Assembly: GCA_934162285.1 (NCBI GenBank)
Contig: CAKPHY010000015.1
Coordinates: 1 to 34,818, forward strand
DNA from: an uncultured Bacilli bacterium
Lineage (GTDB): Bacteria > Bacillota_I > Bacilli_A > RF39 > UBA660
Reading direction: 5' to 3'
Length of the DNA: 34,818 nt
Positions 14,796 through 21,856 of this stretch are shown in pieces; the first letter of the stretch is position 1, and the number at the start of each line of letters is the position of its first letter. The notes beneath the pieces are model-generated. The model was given only the letters and a program-made list of their open reading frames with translations, searched no databases and was not told the origin of the DNA. Position numbers and translations under genes: made by a program.

Positions 14796-14796
14796 C

Positions 14797-15573
14797 ATGA
14801 ATATATATTTTAAAGCCATGAAACTTCATTTAAAATCTTTATTAGAATATAAACTATCATTCATTTTAGGAATTGTTTCTCAAATTTTTTCTTTCTTAGG
14901 TTATTATTTCATTATTCTAGCCTTATTTGCTAAATTTGGTAATGTTAAAGGATTTACTCTTTATGAAATTTTACTAACATTTTCAATTGTTCAATTTGGT
15001 TTTTCCATTAATGAAGTATTTGCAAGAGGAATTGATCAATTTGATAATCTAATTATTGAAGGTAATTTTGATCGCATACTTTTAAGACCTAAAAGTATTA
15101 TTGTTCAAATACTAACAACTGAAATAGCTTGGATTAGAATTTCTAAAACAATTCAAGCTTTAATAATTATGATTATTGCTTTAGTTAATTTAAAAATAAC
15201 TTTAACTTTTACTAAAATTTTAACGCTCATAATGATGTTAATAAGTTCAGTTGTTATTTTCTTTGGTATATTTTTATTAATGGCTGCTTATTGCTTTTAC
15301 ACAGTTAAAGGTTTAGAAGTCCGTAATATTTTTACTGATGGTGGTAAACATGTTGCTCAATATCCGATCGGAATATTTAAAAAAGGTTTTGTTTTCATTT
15401 TTACTTTTATCATTCCTTATGCTTGTGTAAATTATTATCCGCTTTTATATTTTTTAGGTAAAAGTAATTCTAAACTTTATATGTTTAGTCCACTTTTAGT
15501 AATAATTTATTTAATTTTTCCTTTTTTAATCTTTAAAAAAGGTCTAAAAAGATACGCAAGTACAGGATCATAA
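14797..15573 (+). CDS. ABC-2 exporter permease, DUF990-type (second)
   Basis: A 258-aa integral membrane protein with about six hydrophobic segments, paralogous in layout to its neighbour. It begins with KAMKLHLKSLLEYKLSF. The C-terminal region contains a FIIPYACVNYYPLLYFLG stretch, equivalent to the conserved Pro-rich loop of these permeases. AAGGAGGTTAAC precedes the ATG, overlapping the end of the preceding gene. A three-gene ATPase-permease-permease order is standard for this exporter type. The operon ends at a strong terminator. Confidence 0.85.
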   Translation: MNIYFKAMKLHLKSLLEYKLSFILGIVSQIFSFLGYYFIILALFAKFGNVKGFTLYEILLTFSIVQFGFSINEVFARGIDQFDNLIIEGNFDRILLRPKSIIVQILTTEIAWIRISKTIQALIIMIIALVNLKITLTFTKILTLIMMLISSVVIFFGIFLLMAAYCFYTVKGLEVRNIFTDGGKHVAQYPIGIFKKGFVFIFTFIIPYACVNYYPLLYFLGKSNSKLYMFSPLLVIIYLIFPFLIFKKGLKRYASTGS

Positions 15574-15574
15574 C

Positions 15575-15600
15575 AAAAGGAGATCATTTGATCTCCTTTT
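15575..15600. terminator. Strong bidirectional terminator after the ABC operon
   Basis: AAAAGGAGATCA (15575-15586) pairs perfectly with TGATCTCCTTTT (15589-15600). The T-run on each strand suits termination of the convergent small gene as well. Confidence 0.9.
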
Positions 15601-15727
15601 ATTTATCTTCCTTTTTTGCTTTCTTTTTTTTGCAATATAAAGTATTTACAATTTTTACTTTTTTACCAATTTTAGTTGTAAATTGTTTTTTTACACCTTC
15701 AGGTAATCTTTTTTTAACAACTTTCAT
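15599..15727 (-). CDS. Small basic protein, unknown function (42 aa)
   Basis: A 42-residue protein, MKVVKKRLPEGVKKQFTTKI followed by a Lys-rich tail with a single Cys in LYCKKKK. It is about 40 percent Lys plus Arg, with no membrane segment. It looks real: GGCGGAGG precedes the ATG at a good distance, a clear promoter lies upstream, and the stop falls in a bidirectional terminator. Composition suggests nucleic-acid or ribosome binding, but I recognise no family. Confidence 0.65.
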   Translation of the reverse strand: MKVVKKRLPEGVKKQFTTKIGKKVKIVNTLYCKKKKAKKEDK

Positions 15728-15745
15728 AATATACCTCCGCCTTTA

Positions 15746-15773
15746 ATTATAACATATAGAATATTTTTGTGAA
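15746..15773 (-). promoter_or_regulatory. Promoter of the 42-aa basic protein
   Basis: On the minus strand TTCACA (15773-15768) and a perfect TATAAT (15751-15746) are separated by 16 bp. Confidence 0.7.
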
Positions 15774-15818
15774 TAAAAAAATTAAAAAATATTAAATAAC
15801 TTAAATAGGTTTTACTAT

Positions 15819-15846
15819 TTGTTTTTTTAAAATATTATTCTATAAT
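15819..15846 (+). promoter_or_regulatory. Promoter of the acyltransferase operon
   Basis: TATAAT (15841-15846) lies 16 bp after a poor -35, TTGTTT (15819-15824). A GAGGTTG ribosome site follows. Confidence 0.5.
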
Positions 15847-15864
15847 AATATAGAGGTTGTTAAT

Positions 15865-17334
15865 ATGAATGAAATTTTTATAAATTTAAGTCAAAAAGAT
15901 CAAGAATTAATAAATAAATTTATGGAAAATTTAAATAAAAAAATATCTTTAACAAGAAAAGAAACTAAAGAATTTCAAAATGATTTTGTTAAAATGATTA
16001 ATTTTTATTTAAGTAAAGGTAAAAAAATAGATGAAATATTAGAAATTTTATCTTTAGATAATCTTGGTAATTGTTATAAAGAAAAACCTACTAATTGGTA
16101 TCCTTTAGATAATGGAGCTAAAATTTACCCTTTATCTATGAAAGAAGATTGGATGAGTGTTTATCGGGTTTCTTTTTATTTAAAAGAAGAAGTTATTCCT
16201 GAAGTATTACAAATGGCTTTAAACTTTACTATGAAACGTTTTCCTACCTTTAGAACTTCAATTAGAAAAGGCTTTTTTTGGAACTATATTGATGGCATTA
16301 AAAAACGCTTTAGTATTAAATTAGATCAAGAATTACCATGTTCTCACATTAATGTTTCTAATGCTCGCCGTCAATCATTTAAAATTATTTATTATGATAA
16401 ACGCATTAGTTTAGAAGTTTTTCACGTTTTAACTGATGGTACCGGAGCTAGTATATTTTTAGCAACATTAGTAGGGGAGTATTTAAAGCTATTAGGTGCT
16501 TCATTTCCTTATAATGAAACAGTATTAGATATAAATGAAAAACCAATTAAAGAAGAAATAATTGATGAATTTAAAGTGAAAAAAGAAGAATCTAAAACTA
16601 AAGGCTTAATCGAAAGAAAAGCTTTAAGTGTTGACGGGAAATTATCTAAGATCAAACCTTGTCAATTATTACATTTTGATTTTAATTTAAAAGAAATAAA
16701 AGAATTTGCTAAATTAAAAGGTGCCACTTTAACGGAAATAATTTTAACGTTTATTTTTATTTCATTATCATATTCTACAAGTAAAGAAGGAATTTTAAAA
16801 ATTCAAGTACCTGTTAATATGCGTAAATTCTATAAATCAAAAACCTTAAGAAATTTTAGTCTTTATACAAGTATTAATATTGAAAGAAAAAGCATTAAAG
16901 ATTTTAATGAAGTTTTAAAAGAAGTCCAAAAACAAATGCAAGAAAAGACTAGCAAAGAATCATTAACGGGAATGATGAGATATGCTAATCGTTTGGTTAA
17001 TTCTATTAAATTTATTCCTTTATTTATTAAAAAACCAATTGCTAACTTTATATATGGATCTTTGAGTGATAAATCAAGTACAACGGTTTTATCTAATCTA
17101 GGAAAAATAAATGTTCCTTATAGTGAATACATTAATAAAATGGATTTTTTATTAGGTACTACTATTTCTAATAAAGTTTTATTTACAATGATTAGTGCTA
17201 ATGATATTTTAACTTTATCAATCAGTAAATTTACAACTAATACATCTATTGAAAATAATCTTTTTAATTTATTTAAACAAAACAATTTAAATGTTAAAGT
17301 ATATGGAAGTGAAGTTTATGAAAATAGAAAATAA
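15865..17334 (+). CDS. Condensation-domain / alcohol acyltransferase-like protein
   Basis: A 489-aa CoA-dependent acyltransferase-fold protein (condensation domain, PapA5 and alcohol acetyltransferase superfamily). The catalytic motif HxxxDG is present as HVLTDG (His187, Asp191, Gly192). Residues 1-85 are a charged helical extension. The C-terminal half has the second-lobe features LKIQVPVNMRKF and TTVLSNLGKI. Such proteins often sit beside DUF6320 membrane proteins, as here, and are thought to acylate lipids, glycolipids or small alcohols; the substrate cannot be read. No carrier-protein or adenylation domain is nearby, so non-ribosomal peptide synthesis is unlikely. Confidence 0.8.
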   Translation: MNEIFINLSQKDQELINKFMENLNKKISLTRKETKEFQNDFVKMINFYLSKGKKIDEILEILSLDNLGNCYKEKPTNWYPLDNGAKIYPLSMKEDWMSVYRVSFYLKEEVIPEVLQMALNFTMKRFPTFRTSIRKGFFWNYIDGIKKRFSIKLDQELPCSHINVSNARRQSFKIIYYDKRISLEVFHVLTDGTGASIFLATLVGEYLKLLGASFPYNETVLDINEKPIKEEIIDEFKVKKEESKTKGLIERKALSVDGKLSKIKPCQLLHFDFNLKEIKEFAKLKGATLTEIILTFIFISLSYSTSKEGILKIQVPVNMRKFYKSKTLRNFSLYTSINIERKSIKDFNEVLKEVQKQMQEKTSKESLTGMMRYANRLVNSIKFIPLFIKKPIANFIYGSLSDKSSTTVLSNLGKINVPYSEYINKMDFLLGTTISNKVLFTMISANDILTLSISKFTTNTSIENNLFNLFKQNNLNVKVYGSEVYENRK

Positions 17335-17890
17335 TTATCCGGATATTAAGAAAAAAGTTAATAAATTCTTAATTTTTAGAAAAATAATGTTAATTATATT
17401 TCTAATAGCTAGTGTTGTTTCGATCATTGTTAATCTTGCTGTTGGTGGTAAAAAGTGGATGTTTTACGTTATGGGTGGTGAAGCTATAGGATATTTTGCT
17501 ATTCTTTATAATCCTTTAATTGATAATACTTTATTAAATAGAATTACTGTTTTAATGTTTATTATTTGTGCTTATCTTTATTTAATTGACTGGATTGAAA
17601 AAACAAGTTTTTCTTATTTTGTTATTAGTATTTTATCTTTTAGTATTATTTTAATTCAAGTTTTGATTTTCTTTTTAGAATTTAGAAATCAGAAAAAAAG
17701 GTTTATTCCGATCTTTTTAACTGCTTTAGGTTCTACTATTTTTTGCTTATTAGCAATTATTAAAGTAGTAGAAATTAACTGGGCAATTATTGTGCTTGGA
17801 TCACTTGGATTGGCTGTTTTGATAATGTTATTTAGTTTTTACTTTAAAGATATTACCAGTGAAATTAAAAAATATTTTAGTTTAAGATAA
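17318..17890 (+). CDS. DUF6320-like membrane protein
   Basis: A 190-aa protein with six predicted hydrophobic segments after a short cytoplasmic N-terminus containing YPDIKKKVNKFLIFRK. The pattern NLAVGGKKWMFYVMGG followed by multiple helices resembles DUF6320 proteins, which are commonly encoded next to condensation-domain acyltransferases. The zinc ribbon usually found at the N-terminus of that family is missing. The start at 17318 overlaps the end of the acyltransferase by 17 nt and has GGAAGTGAAG upstream. In-frame ATGs at 17291 and 17303 lie before that ribosome site. It probably works with the acyltransferase in the membrane. Confidence 0.6.
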   Translation: MKIENNYPDIKKKVNKFLIFRKIMLIIFLIASVVSIIVNLAVGGKKWMFYVMGGEAIGYFAILYNPLIDNTLLNRITVLMFIICAYLYLIDWIEKTSFSYFVISILSFSIILIQVLIFFLEFRNQKKRFIPIFLTALGSTIFCLLAIIKVVEINWAIIVLGSLGLAVLIMLFSFYFKDITSEIKKYFSLR

Positions 17891-17893
17891 AAA

Positions 17894-17922
17894 ATAGAAA
17901 TGAAAAATTTCTGTTTTTTTAT
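17894..17922 (+). terminator. Terminator of the acyltransferase operon
   Basis: TAGAAAT and ATTTCTG pair (one G-T pair) around GAAAA, followed by a seven-T run. Confidence 0.65.
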
Positions 17923-17955
17923 TTAAAAAAATGTCGAATTTTTTTCTAACGTTAT

Positions 17956-17993
17956 GTAAATTGATTGAAATTTTGTATTAATTATAGTATTCT
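17956..17993 (+). promoter_or_regulatory. Promoter of the truncated TasA-like/sipW locus (locus D)
   Basis: GTAAATTGATTGAAA (17956-17970) contains a TTGAAA -35 box; TATTCT (17988-17993) follows after 17 bp. The GTAAA..TTGAA block is also found at 19406 and 31321, ahead of other SipW-type genes. Unlike those, the spacer here is not an AT tract. Confidence 0.5.
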
Positions 17994-18000
17994 TATATAG

Positions 18001-18234
18001 AATAGCGTTTATGCTTATGCAGCAGATGCTACAAGTGCTATGACTGTTTTAAAAAAATCTGAAAAAGCTATATTATTCAATGATGTAACATTTGCTAATG
18101 TTAAAAATACAAATGGTCTTTCTTCTGAATCAAATATTGTTGTAACTGGTTATGCTATCCAAACTGATAATATCGTTACTGGAACAGCTACAGCTGCTAA
18201 TGTTTGGTCAGCATTAGAATCTGAATTAAATTAA
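18001..18234 (+). pseudogene. 5'-truncated TasA/camelysin-like protein remnant
   Basis: An open frame beginning after a stop at 17998 and ending at 18234. Its translation starts AYAADATSAM and continues MTVLKKSEKAILFNDVTF. The C-terminal part (NIVVTGYAIQTDN, then TAANVWSALE) is the typical end of TasA/camelysin-like proteins. There is no signal peptide, no start with a ribosome site (the ATG at 18040 has none), and the promoter abuts the coding part directly. An internal deletion that removed the leader and N-terminal half explains this best. It lies 28 nt upstream of a SipW-type signal peptidase, the enzyme that processes this protein family. Confidence 0.65.
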
Positions 18235-18262
18235 GAAAATAAATTATGAAAGGGTGATTATT

Positions 18263-18733
18263 TTGAAATATATTCGTATTATATTTAGTTCAATAGTTAC
18301 CCTTTTTATAATTATTGGATTATGTGCTATTGCTTTATACTTATTTGGTATCAAACCATATATTGTTGTTTCTGGAAGTATGGAACCTACTATTAAAACA
18401 GGTGGCGTTGTATTTATTAATACTAATTATGATGTTAATGATGTTCAAAAAAATGATGTTATTGCTTATAAGAGTAGTAATGAAGTATTAGTTATTCACC
18501 GTGTTATTGATATAAATAATGAAGGCATTGTTACTAAAGGGGACGCTAATAACACTGCTGATGGTGTTAACATTAATAGCAATAATTTTATTGGTAAAGA
18601 GGTATTTCATATTCCTTATGTTGGATACTTAGTTGCTAATTTTAAGACAAAATATGGTTCTATTTTTTTTGTAATGATATTTATTATTTCAATAATAAGT
18701 TATGAACTTAATAAGTGTACTAAAGAAAATTAA
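18263..18733 (+). CDS. sipW: SipW-type signal peptidase I
   Basis: A 156-aa membrane serine peptidase of the S26B (ER/archaeal/SipW) type, which removes signal peptides from TasA-like biofilm and surface proteins. An N-terminal membrane helix (residues about 5-30) precedes the nucleophile motif SGSMEPT (Ser39). His79 in VIHRV replaces the Lys of ordinary signal peptidases, and Asp94 lies in TKGDANN. A second helix sits at the C-terminus (about 132-150). TTG at 18263 is chosen because AGGGTGAT precedes it; the GTG at 18254 is part of that site. Candidate substrates are the TasA-like genes at 19468 and 31485-34693. Confidence 0.88.
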   Translation: MKYIRIIFSSIVTLFIIIGLCAIALYLFGIKPYIVVSGSMEPTIKTGGVVFINTNYDVNDVQKNDVIAYKSSNEVLVIHRVIDINNEGIVTKGDANNTADGVNINSNNFIGKEVFHIPYVGYLVANFKTKYGSIFFVMIFIISIISYELNKCTKEN

Positions 18734-18783
18734 TATATTTCATATATTTATTTATAAAAATATAAGTAGATTTATGAAATATA
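18734..18783 (+). repeat. Inverted repeat between sipW and the thioredoxin-like gene
   Basis: TATATTTCATA (18734-18744) is the exact reverse complement of TATGAAATATA (18773-18783), with 28 AT-rich bases between. It begins at the base after the sipW stop. No T-run follows, so it is not a standard terminator; it could be an RNA-processing or stability element. Confidence 0.5.
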
Positions 18784-18804
18784 ACGAGGAGATGTTTTAT
18801 AGTG

Positions 18805-18843
18805 ATGAATTTTTTTAAAAAAACTAATTCTAAGAATTTGTAA
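18805..18843 (+). pseudogene. 12-codon remnant with intact ribosome binding site
   Basis: A GAGGAG site (18786-18791) precedes GTG/ATG at 18802/18805, which open a frame of only 12 residues, MNFFKKTNSKNL. The Lys- and Asn-rich start resembles the pre-hydrophobic N-terminus of SipW-dependent proteins. It may be all that remains of a deleted surface-protein gene, or a short leader peptide for the thioredoxin-like gene. Confidence 0.3.
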
Positions 18844-18864
18844 TATATAATGAGGTGTTATCAG

Positions 18865-19326
18865 ATGACGAAATTAGTGAGCTTTTCACAAAATATAATT
18901 AAAAAAATTGTTGCCAATAAAAAATATTTTTTCATCGCTTTAGGTATTTTAATATTATTAATATTTATTAAAATAATTTTTATTAAAAAACCTGAATATA
19001 AAATAGATATTAATAATGAAACCTGGTTTCAAAAATTTAATTCTAATGAAGAATTTGTAACTCTAATATATCGAAATGGTTGTTACAAATGTGAAGAATA
19101 TTTAGAAATATTATCAACGATTTCAAAAAAATATAAAAAACCTATTTATTATTATAATACTAGTTTAATAAATGAAACAGAAGACAAAAACATTTGGAAT
19201 GTAACTAAAGCAACAGGAACACCTTCTTTAGTTATAGTTAAAAATGGTAATGTTGAAAATATATTAATAGGTAGTAAAAGTAGTGAAGAAGTAATTAATT
19301 TTCTAAAGCAAAATAATGTCTTATAA
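18865..19326 (+). CDS. Membrane-anchored thioredoxin-like protein
   Basis: A 153-aa protein with one N-terminal membrane helix (about residues 20-42) and a thioredoxin-fold domain, probably outside the membrane. The redox motif is CYKC (Cys73-Cys76, in NGCYKCEEY) and the cis-proline is Pro120 in GTPSLVIVKNG. It resembles the thioredoxin-like accessory proteins found near bacteriocin and surface-protein genes. GAGGTG precedes the ATG at 18865; the in-frame ATG at 18850 overlaps that site. Its place between sipW and a SipW substrate suggests disulfide handling of exported proteins, although the neighbouring intact TasA-like protein has only two cysteines. Confidence 0.8.
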   Translation: MTKLVSFSQNIIKKIVANKKYFFIALGILILLIFIKIIFIKKPEYKIDINNETWFQKFNSNEEFVTLIYRNGCYKCEEYLEILSTISKKYKKPIYYYNTSLINETEDKNIWNVTKATGTPSLVIVKNGNVENILIGSKSSEEVINFLKQNNVL

Positions 19327-19340
19327 ATAATACAAAGATT

Positions 19341-19372
19341 AAAAGAGAAAAATAAAAATTTCTCTTTTTTTG
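19341..19372 (+). terminator. Terminator after the thioredoxin-like gene
   Basis: AAAGAGAAA (19342-19350) pairs with TTTCTCTTT (19359-19367), followed by a T-run. Confidence 0.8.
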
Positions 19373-19405
19373 TAAATTAATTATAAAAAAAATCACATAT
19401 TTTTC

Positions 19406-19448
19406 GTAAATTATGTTGAATGCATATATATATATATATATATATAAT
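19406..19448 (+). promoter_or_regulatory. AT-repeat promoter of the intact TasA-like gene (locus B)
   Basis: GTAAATTATGTTGAAT (19406-19421) holds a TTGAAT -35-like box. A 23-nt alternating AT tract (19424-19446) then merges into TATAAT (19443-19448). The spacer to TATAAT is 21 bp, four above the optimal 17, which equals two TA units. Change in tract length would be expected to alter promoter strength. The tract contains an open ATG frame coding for an Ile-Tyr repeat, which is not a real N-terminus. Confidence 0.6.
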
Positions 19449-19467
19449 AGATATGGTGAATAAAAAT

Positions 19468-20064
19468 ATGAAACATAGGCTTAGTAAATATGATAAAATT
19501 TTTATGGTGTTGATGATTACTTCAATTGTAATAATAAGTGGTACAATTACATATGCTTTCTACCAATCAAGTATTAAGGGAACAATAAGTGGAACGATGG
19601 CTAGGTGGAGTTTTACAGCCAATAATCAAACAGATAGTTTTAATATTGATTTAGGAGCAGGTTATCCAGGAAAAGAAGATGTATATGATTTAGAATTATC
19701 AGCAGCCAATTCTGATTTGGATGTTTATTATGAAATATTTGTAACATTTGATCGCCCTGACGATTGGGTGTCAACATTAATTTTGTACAATAAATATGTT
19801 GGTAGATGTATTAATTCTACTTATCCAGGAATTTATGGAATTTATGGCATCATTCCTAAAGGAGCAATTAAAACAATCAAGTTGCATTATTATTTTCCGT
19901 ATAAATATCCGCAATCATATTTAGATCGTGATCATTATACTTTTCAAATAAAAGCCCAACAAAAAACGGGTTATAGTGGATCTATTCCTATGAAATTATT
20001 CGGGACAAGTTATACATATGAAAGTATTGATGCCACATCTGGTTATATAAAAGGTGAGTGTTAA
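19468..20064 (+). CDS. TasA/camelysin-like SipW-dependent surface protein
   Basis: A 198-aa exported protein. The signal region (about residues 10-31) ends in SGTITYAFYQSSIKG, the layout of SipW-type signal peptides where cleavage lies just before or within the (Y/A)xF(x) motif. The mature part starts GTISGTMARWSFTANN and is a beta-rich domain with NSDLDVYYE and TGYSGSIPM. It is closely related to the broken gene at 10982. TasA-like proteins form extracellular fibres; fibre formation here is inference. The ATG at 19468 has GGTGA at the right distance; in-frame ATGs at 19453 and 19420 lie at or above the predicted transcription start. Two cysteines lie in the mature part, the last at the C-terminus (KGEC). 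Confidence 0.8.
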   Translation: MKHRLSKYDKIFMVLMITSIVIISGTITYAFYQSSIKGTISGTMARWSFTANNQTDSFNIDLGAGYPGKEDVYDLELSAANSDLDVYYEIFVTFDRPDDWVSTLILYNKYVGRCINSTYPGIYGIYGIIPKGAIKTIKLHYYFPYKYPQSYLDRDHYTFQIKAQQKTGYSGSIPMKLFGTSYTYESIDATSGYIKGEC

Positions 20065-20103
20065 GACGTTTATTGATTAATTAAACTTTAAATAATTTTT
20101 TAA

Positions 20104-20128
20104 TAAAGATGCATTTTGCATTTTTTTT
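20104..20128 (+). terminator. Terminator of the TasA-like gene
   Basis: ATGCA (20109-20113) pairs with TGCAT (20117-20121) across TTT, followed by a T-run, with flanking A-T pairs. Confidence 0.6.
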
Positions 20129-20143
20129 ATTTTGTTATATAAT
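20115..20143 (+). promoter_or_regulatory. Promoter of the solenoid-repeat gene
   Basis: TTTGCA (20115-20120) and TATAAT (20138-20143) with a 17-bp spacer; the -35 box lies in the terminator stem. AGAGGGGAT precedes the ATG at 20168. Confidence 0.6.
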
Positions 20144-20167
20144 AAGACCACTTAAGAGGGGATTATT

Positions 20168-21856
20168 ATGACAACAGAAGAAAAATTAAAAATTGATGTT
20201 TTATTAAAAGGCCGTGAAAATTTAAAAAATGCTTTAATGTATAGAAGAAGTTATAATGAAATAAAAAAGGTTCTAGAAATGGAAGAATGGAATCAAGAAA
20301 AATATAAAAACTTATTAACTCCTAATATTTGGCAACGTAGTGCTACTGAAATAAAGGCTATTTTAGCATTATCTGAATGGAATAATAAGGAATTTGCTAA
20401 TCTTTTGTCTCCGAATATTTGGAGTTGTAGTTATGAGAAAATTAAAACTATATTAAGTTTAAAAGAATTAACTGATAAAAAGTTTAAAAATATAATAACT
20501 TCTAATATTTGGACTTCTAATAGTTTAGAAATTTCAAGAATTTTATCGATGCCAGAATGGAATAATAAAGAATTTGCAAGTTTGTTATCTCCGAATATTT
20601 GGAATTCTAATTATAGTGAAATAAAAGCAATATTAAGTATAAAAGAATTTCAAGAAAAAAGGTTTAAAGGTCTTTTAAAGCCTAATATTTGGAATAGTAG
20701 TTTAAGTGAAATTAAAAAAATTTTAGGTATGAAAGAATGGAACGACGAAAAATATACTCATTTATTGACTTCTAACATTTGGAGTTGTAATAGTAAGAAC
20801 ATAGAAAAAATATTATCTATACCAGAATTATTAGAAGAAAGAAATCTTTTAACATCAAATATTTGGAATACAACATATGAGAATGTGAAGAAAGTGTTAG
20901 AAATGCCTGAGTTAAAGAAAAAAGAATATATTTGTCTTCGCACATCGAGCATTTGGAATTGTAACTACTTTGAAATAAAAAAGATTCTTTCGTTAGAAGA
21001 ATGGCAACAAGAAAAATTTAGAAATCTTTTAACACCTAATATTTGGTCATGTAATTATAATAAAATTAAAACAATTTTGACAATGCCTGAATGGAACAAT
21101 CCTAAATACCAACATTTATTAACACCCAGTATTTGGAAATGTAATCCTGAAGATATCAAAAGCATTCTTGCTATGGAGGAATGGGATGATCTTAAATTTG
21201 AAAGTTTACTTACTTCGACTATTTGGAGTCGCAATTATAATGAAATAAAAAAAATTCTTTCTTTAGAAGAGTGGCAACAAGAAAAATTTCAAAAACTATT
21301 ATCGCCCGTTATATGGTTATGCAATTATGAAGAAATTAAATCTATTCTTACTATGGAAGAATGGAATAATCCAAAATTTCAAAGATTATTAACACCTAAT
21401 ATTTGGAAGAGTTCCTATACTAACATTAAAAATATATTACAAATGTCAGAATGGCAAGATCCTAAATTTGAAAGTTTGCTTACTTCTAATATTTGGAAAA
21501 ATAGTTCTGAAACCATTAAAAGTAAATTATCAATGCCATGTTTTAAAGATCAAAAATATCAACATTTACTAGTACCATCGATATTTTCAATATCAATTTC
21601 TAATATTGAAAAGGGAATTAGTTTATTTGAAAAATATGGTATTAGTCAGTACATTACTAATAAATGTTTAAGACTTGAAACAACAACATTAGAATTATTA
21701 ATTAATTATTTGATTGATAATAATATTAGTTTATTAGTTGAAGATGGTGATACTTTAAAATTAAATCCTATTTTAAGTTGTGAAAAAGGTAAATTAAAAG
21801 AGAAATATAATATTGATCTTGAAGAAATAAGAGTGAAAAAATATGGATCTAGATAA
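20168..21856 (+). CDS. Alpha-solenoid protein of fifteen 30-residue repeats
   Basis: A 562-aa soluble protein I cannot assign to a named family. After a 39-residue helical cap, fifteen tandem 30-residue units run to about residue 487; the seventh is three residues short. Each unit follows EW....KF..LL(T/S)PNIW....YxEIK.ILxM: Trp2, Leu10-Leu11, Ile15-Trp16, Ile23 and Ile26-Leu27 are nearly constant, while positions 17-20 vary. Two helices per unit and this period suggest a right-handed superhelix, comparable to mTERF or TAL-type solenoids that bind nucleic acid; protein binding is equally possible. A 75-residue C-terminal domain contains KLNPILS and KEKYNIDLEEIR. It overlaps the next gene by 14 nt and has no signal peptide. 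Confidence 0.8.
   Translation: MTTEEKLKIDVLLKGRENLKNALMYRRSYNEIKKVLEMEEWNQEKYKNLLTPNIWQRSATEIKAILALSEWNNKEFANLLSPNIWSCSYEKIKTILSLKELTDKKFKNIITSNIWTSNSLEISRILSMPEWNNKEFASLLSPNIWNSNYSEIKAILSIKEFQEKRFKGLLKPNIWNSSLSEIKKILGMKEWNDEKYTHLLTSNIWSCNSKNIEKILSIPELLEERNLLTSNIWNTTYENVKKVLEMPELKKKEYICLRTSSIWNCNYFEIKKILSLEEWQQEKFRNLLTPNIWSCNYNKIKTILTMPEWNNPKYQHLLTPSIWKCNPEDIKSILAMEEWDDLKFESLLTSTIWSRNYNEIKKILSLEEWQQEKFQKLLSPVIWLCNYEEIKSILTMEEWNNPKFQRLLTPNIWKSSYTNIKNILQMSEWQDPKFESLLTSNIWKNSSETIKSKLSMPCFKDQKYQHLLVPSIFSISISNIEKGISLFEKYGISQYITNKCLRLETTTLELLINYLIDNNISLLVEDGDTLKLNPILSCEKGKLKEKYNIDLEEIRVKKYGSR
20285..21626 (+). repeat. Fifteen tandem coding repeats of about 90 bp
   Basis: The region encodes the 30-residue units of the solenoid protein. 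At DNA level the copies are diverged, with differing synonymous codons, so expansion is not recent apart from near-copies such as the EEWQQEKF units at about 20995 and 21265. Confidence 0.75.

Noticed and set aside
13018..15573. Lantibiotic or bacteriocin immunity exporter
   Set aside because: No precursor peptide or modification gene is adjacent; the permeases look like DUF990-type rather than lantibiotic-immunity type.
19420..19467. Extended N-terminus for the TasA-like gene through the AT tract (Ile-Tyr repeats)
   Set aside because: The alternating AT tract is promoter DNA ending in TATAAT. The ATG at 19468 has a proper ribosome site and yields a normal signal peptide.
20285..21626. Regular 90-bp periodicity taken as a CRISPR or satellite array
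   Set aside because: The repeats are in one long reading frame with diverged codons and conserved protein motifs; there are no constant direct repeats with unique spacers.
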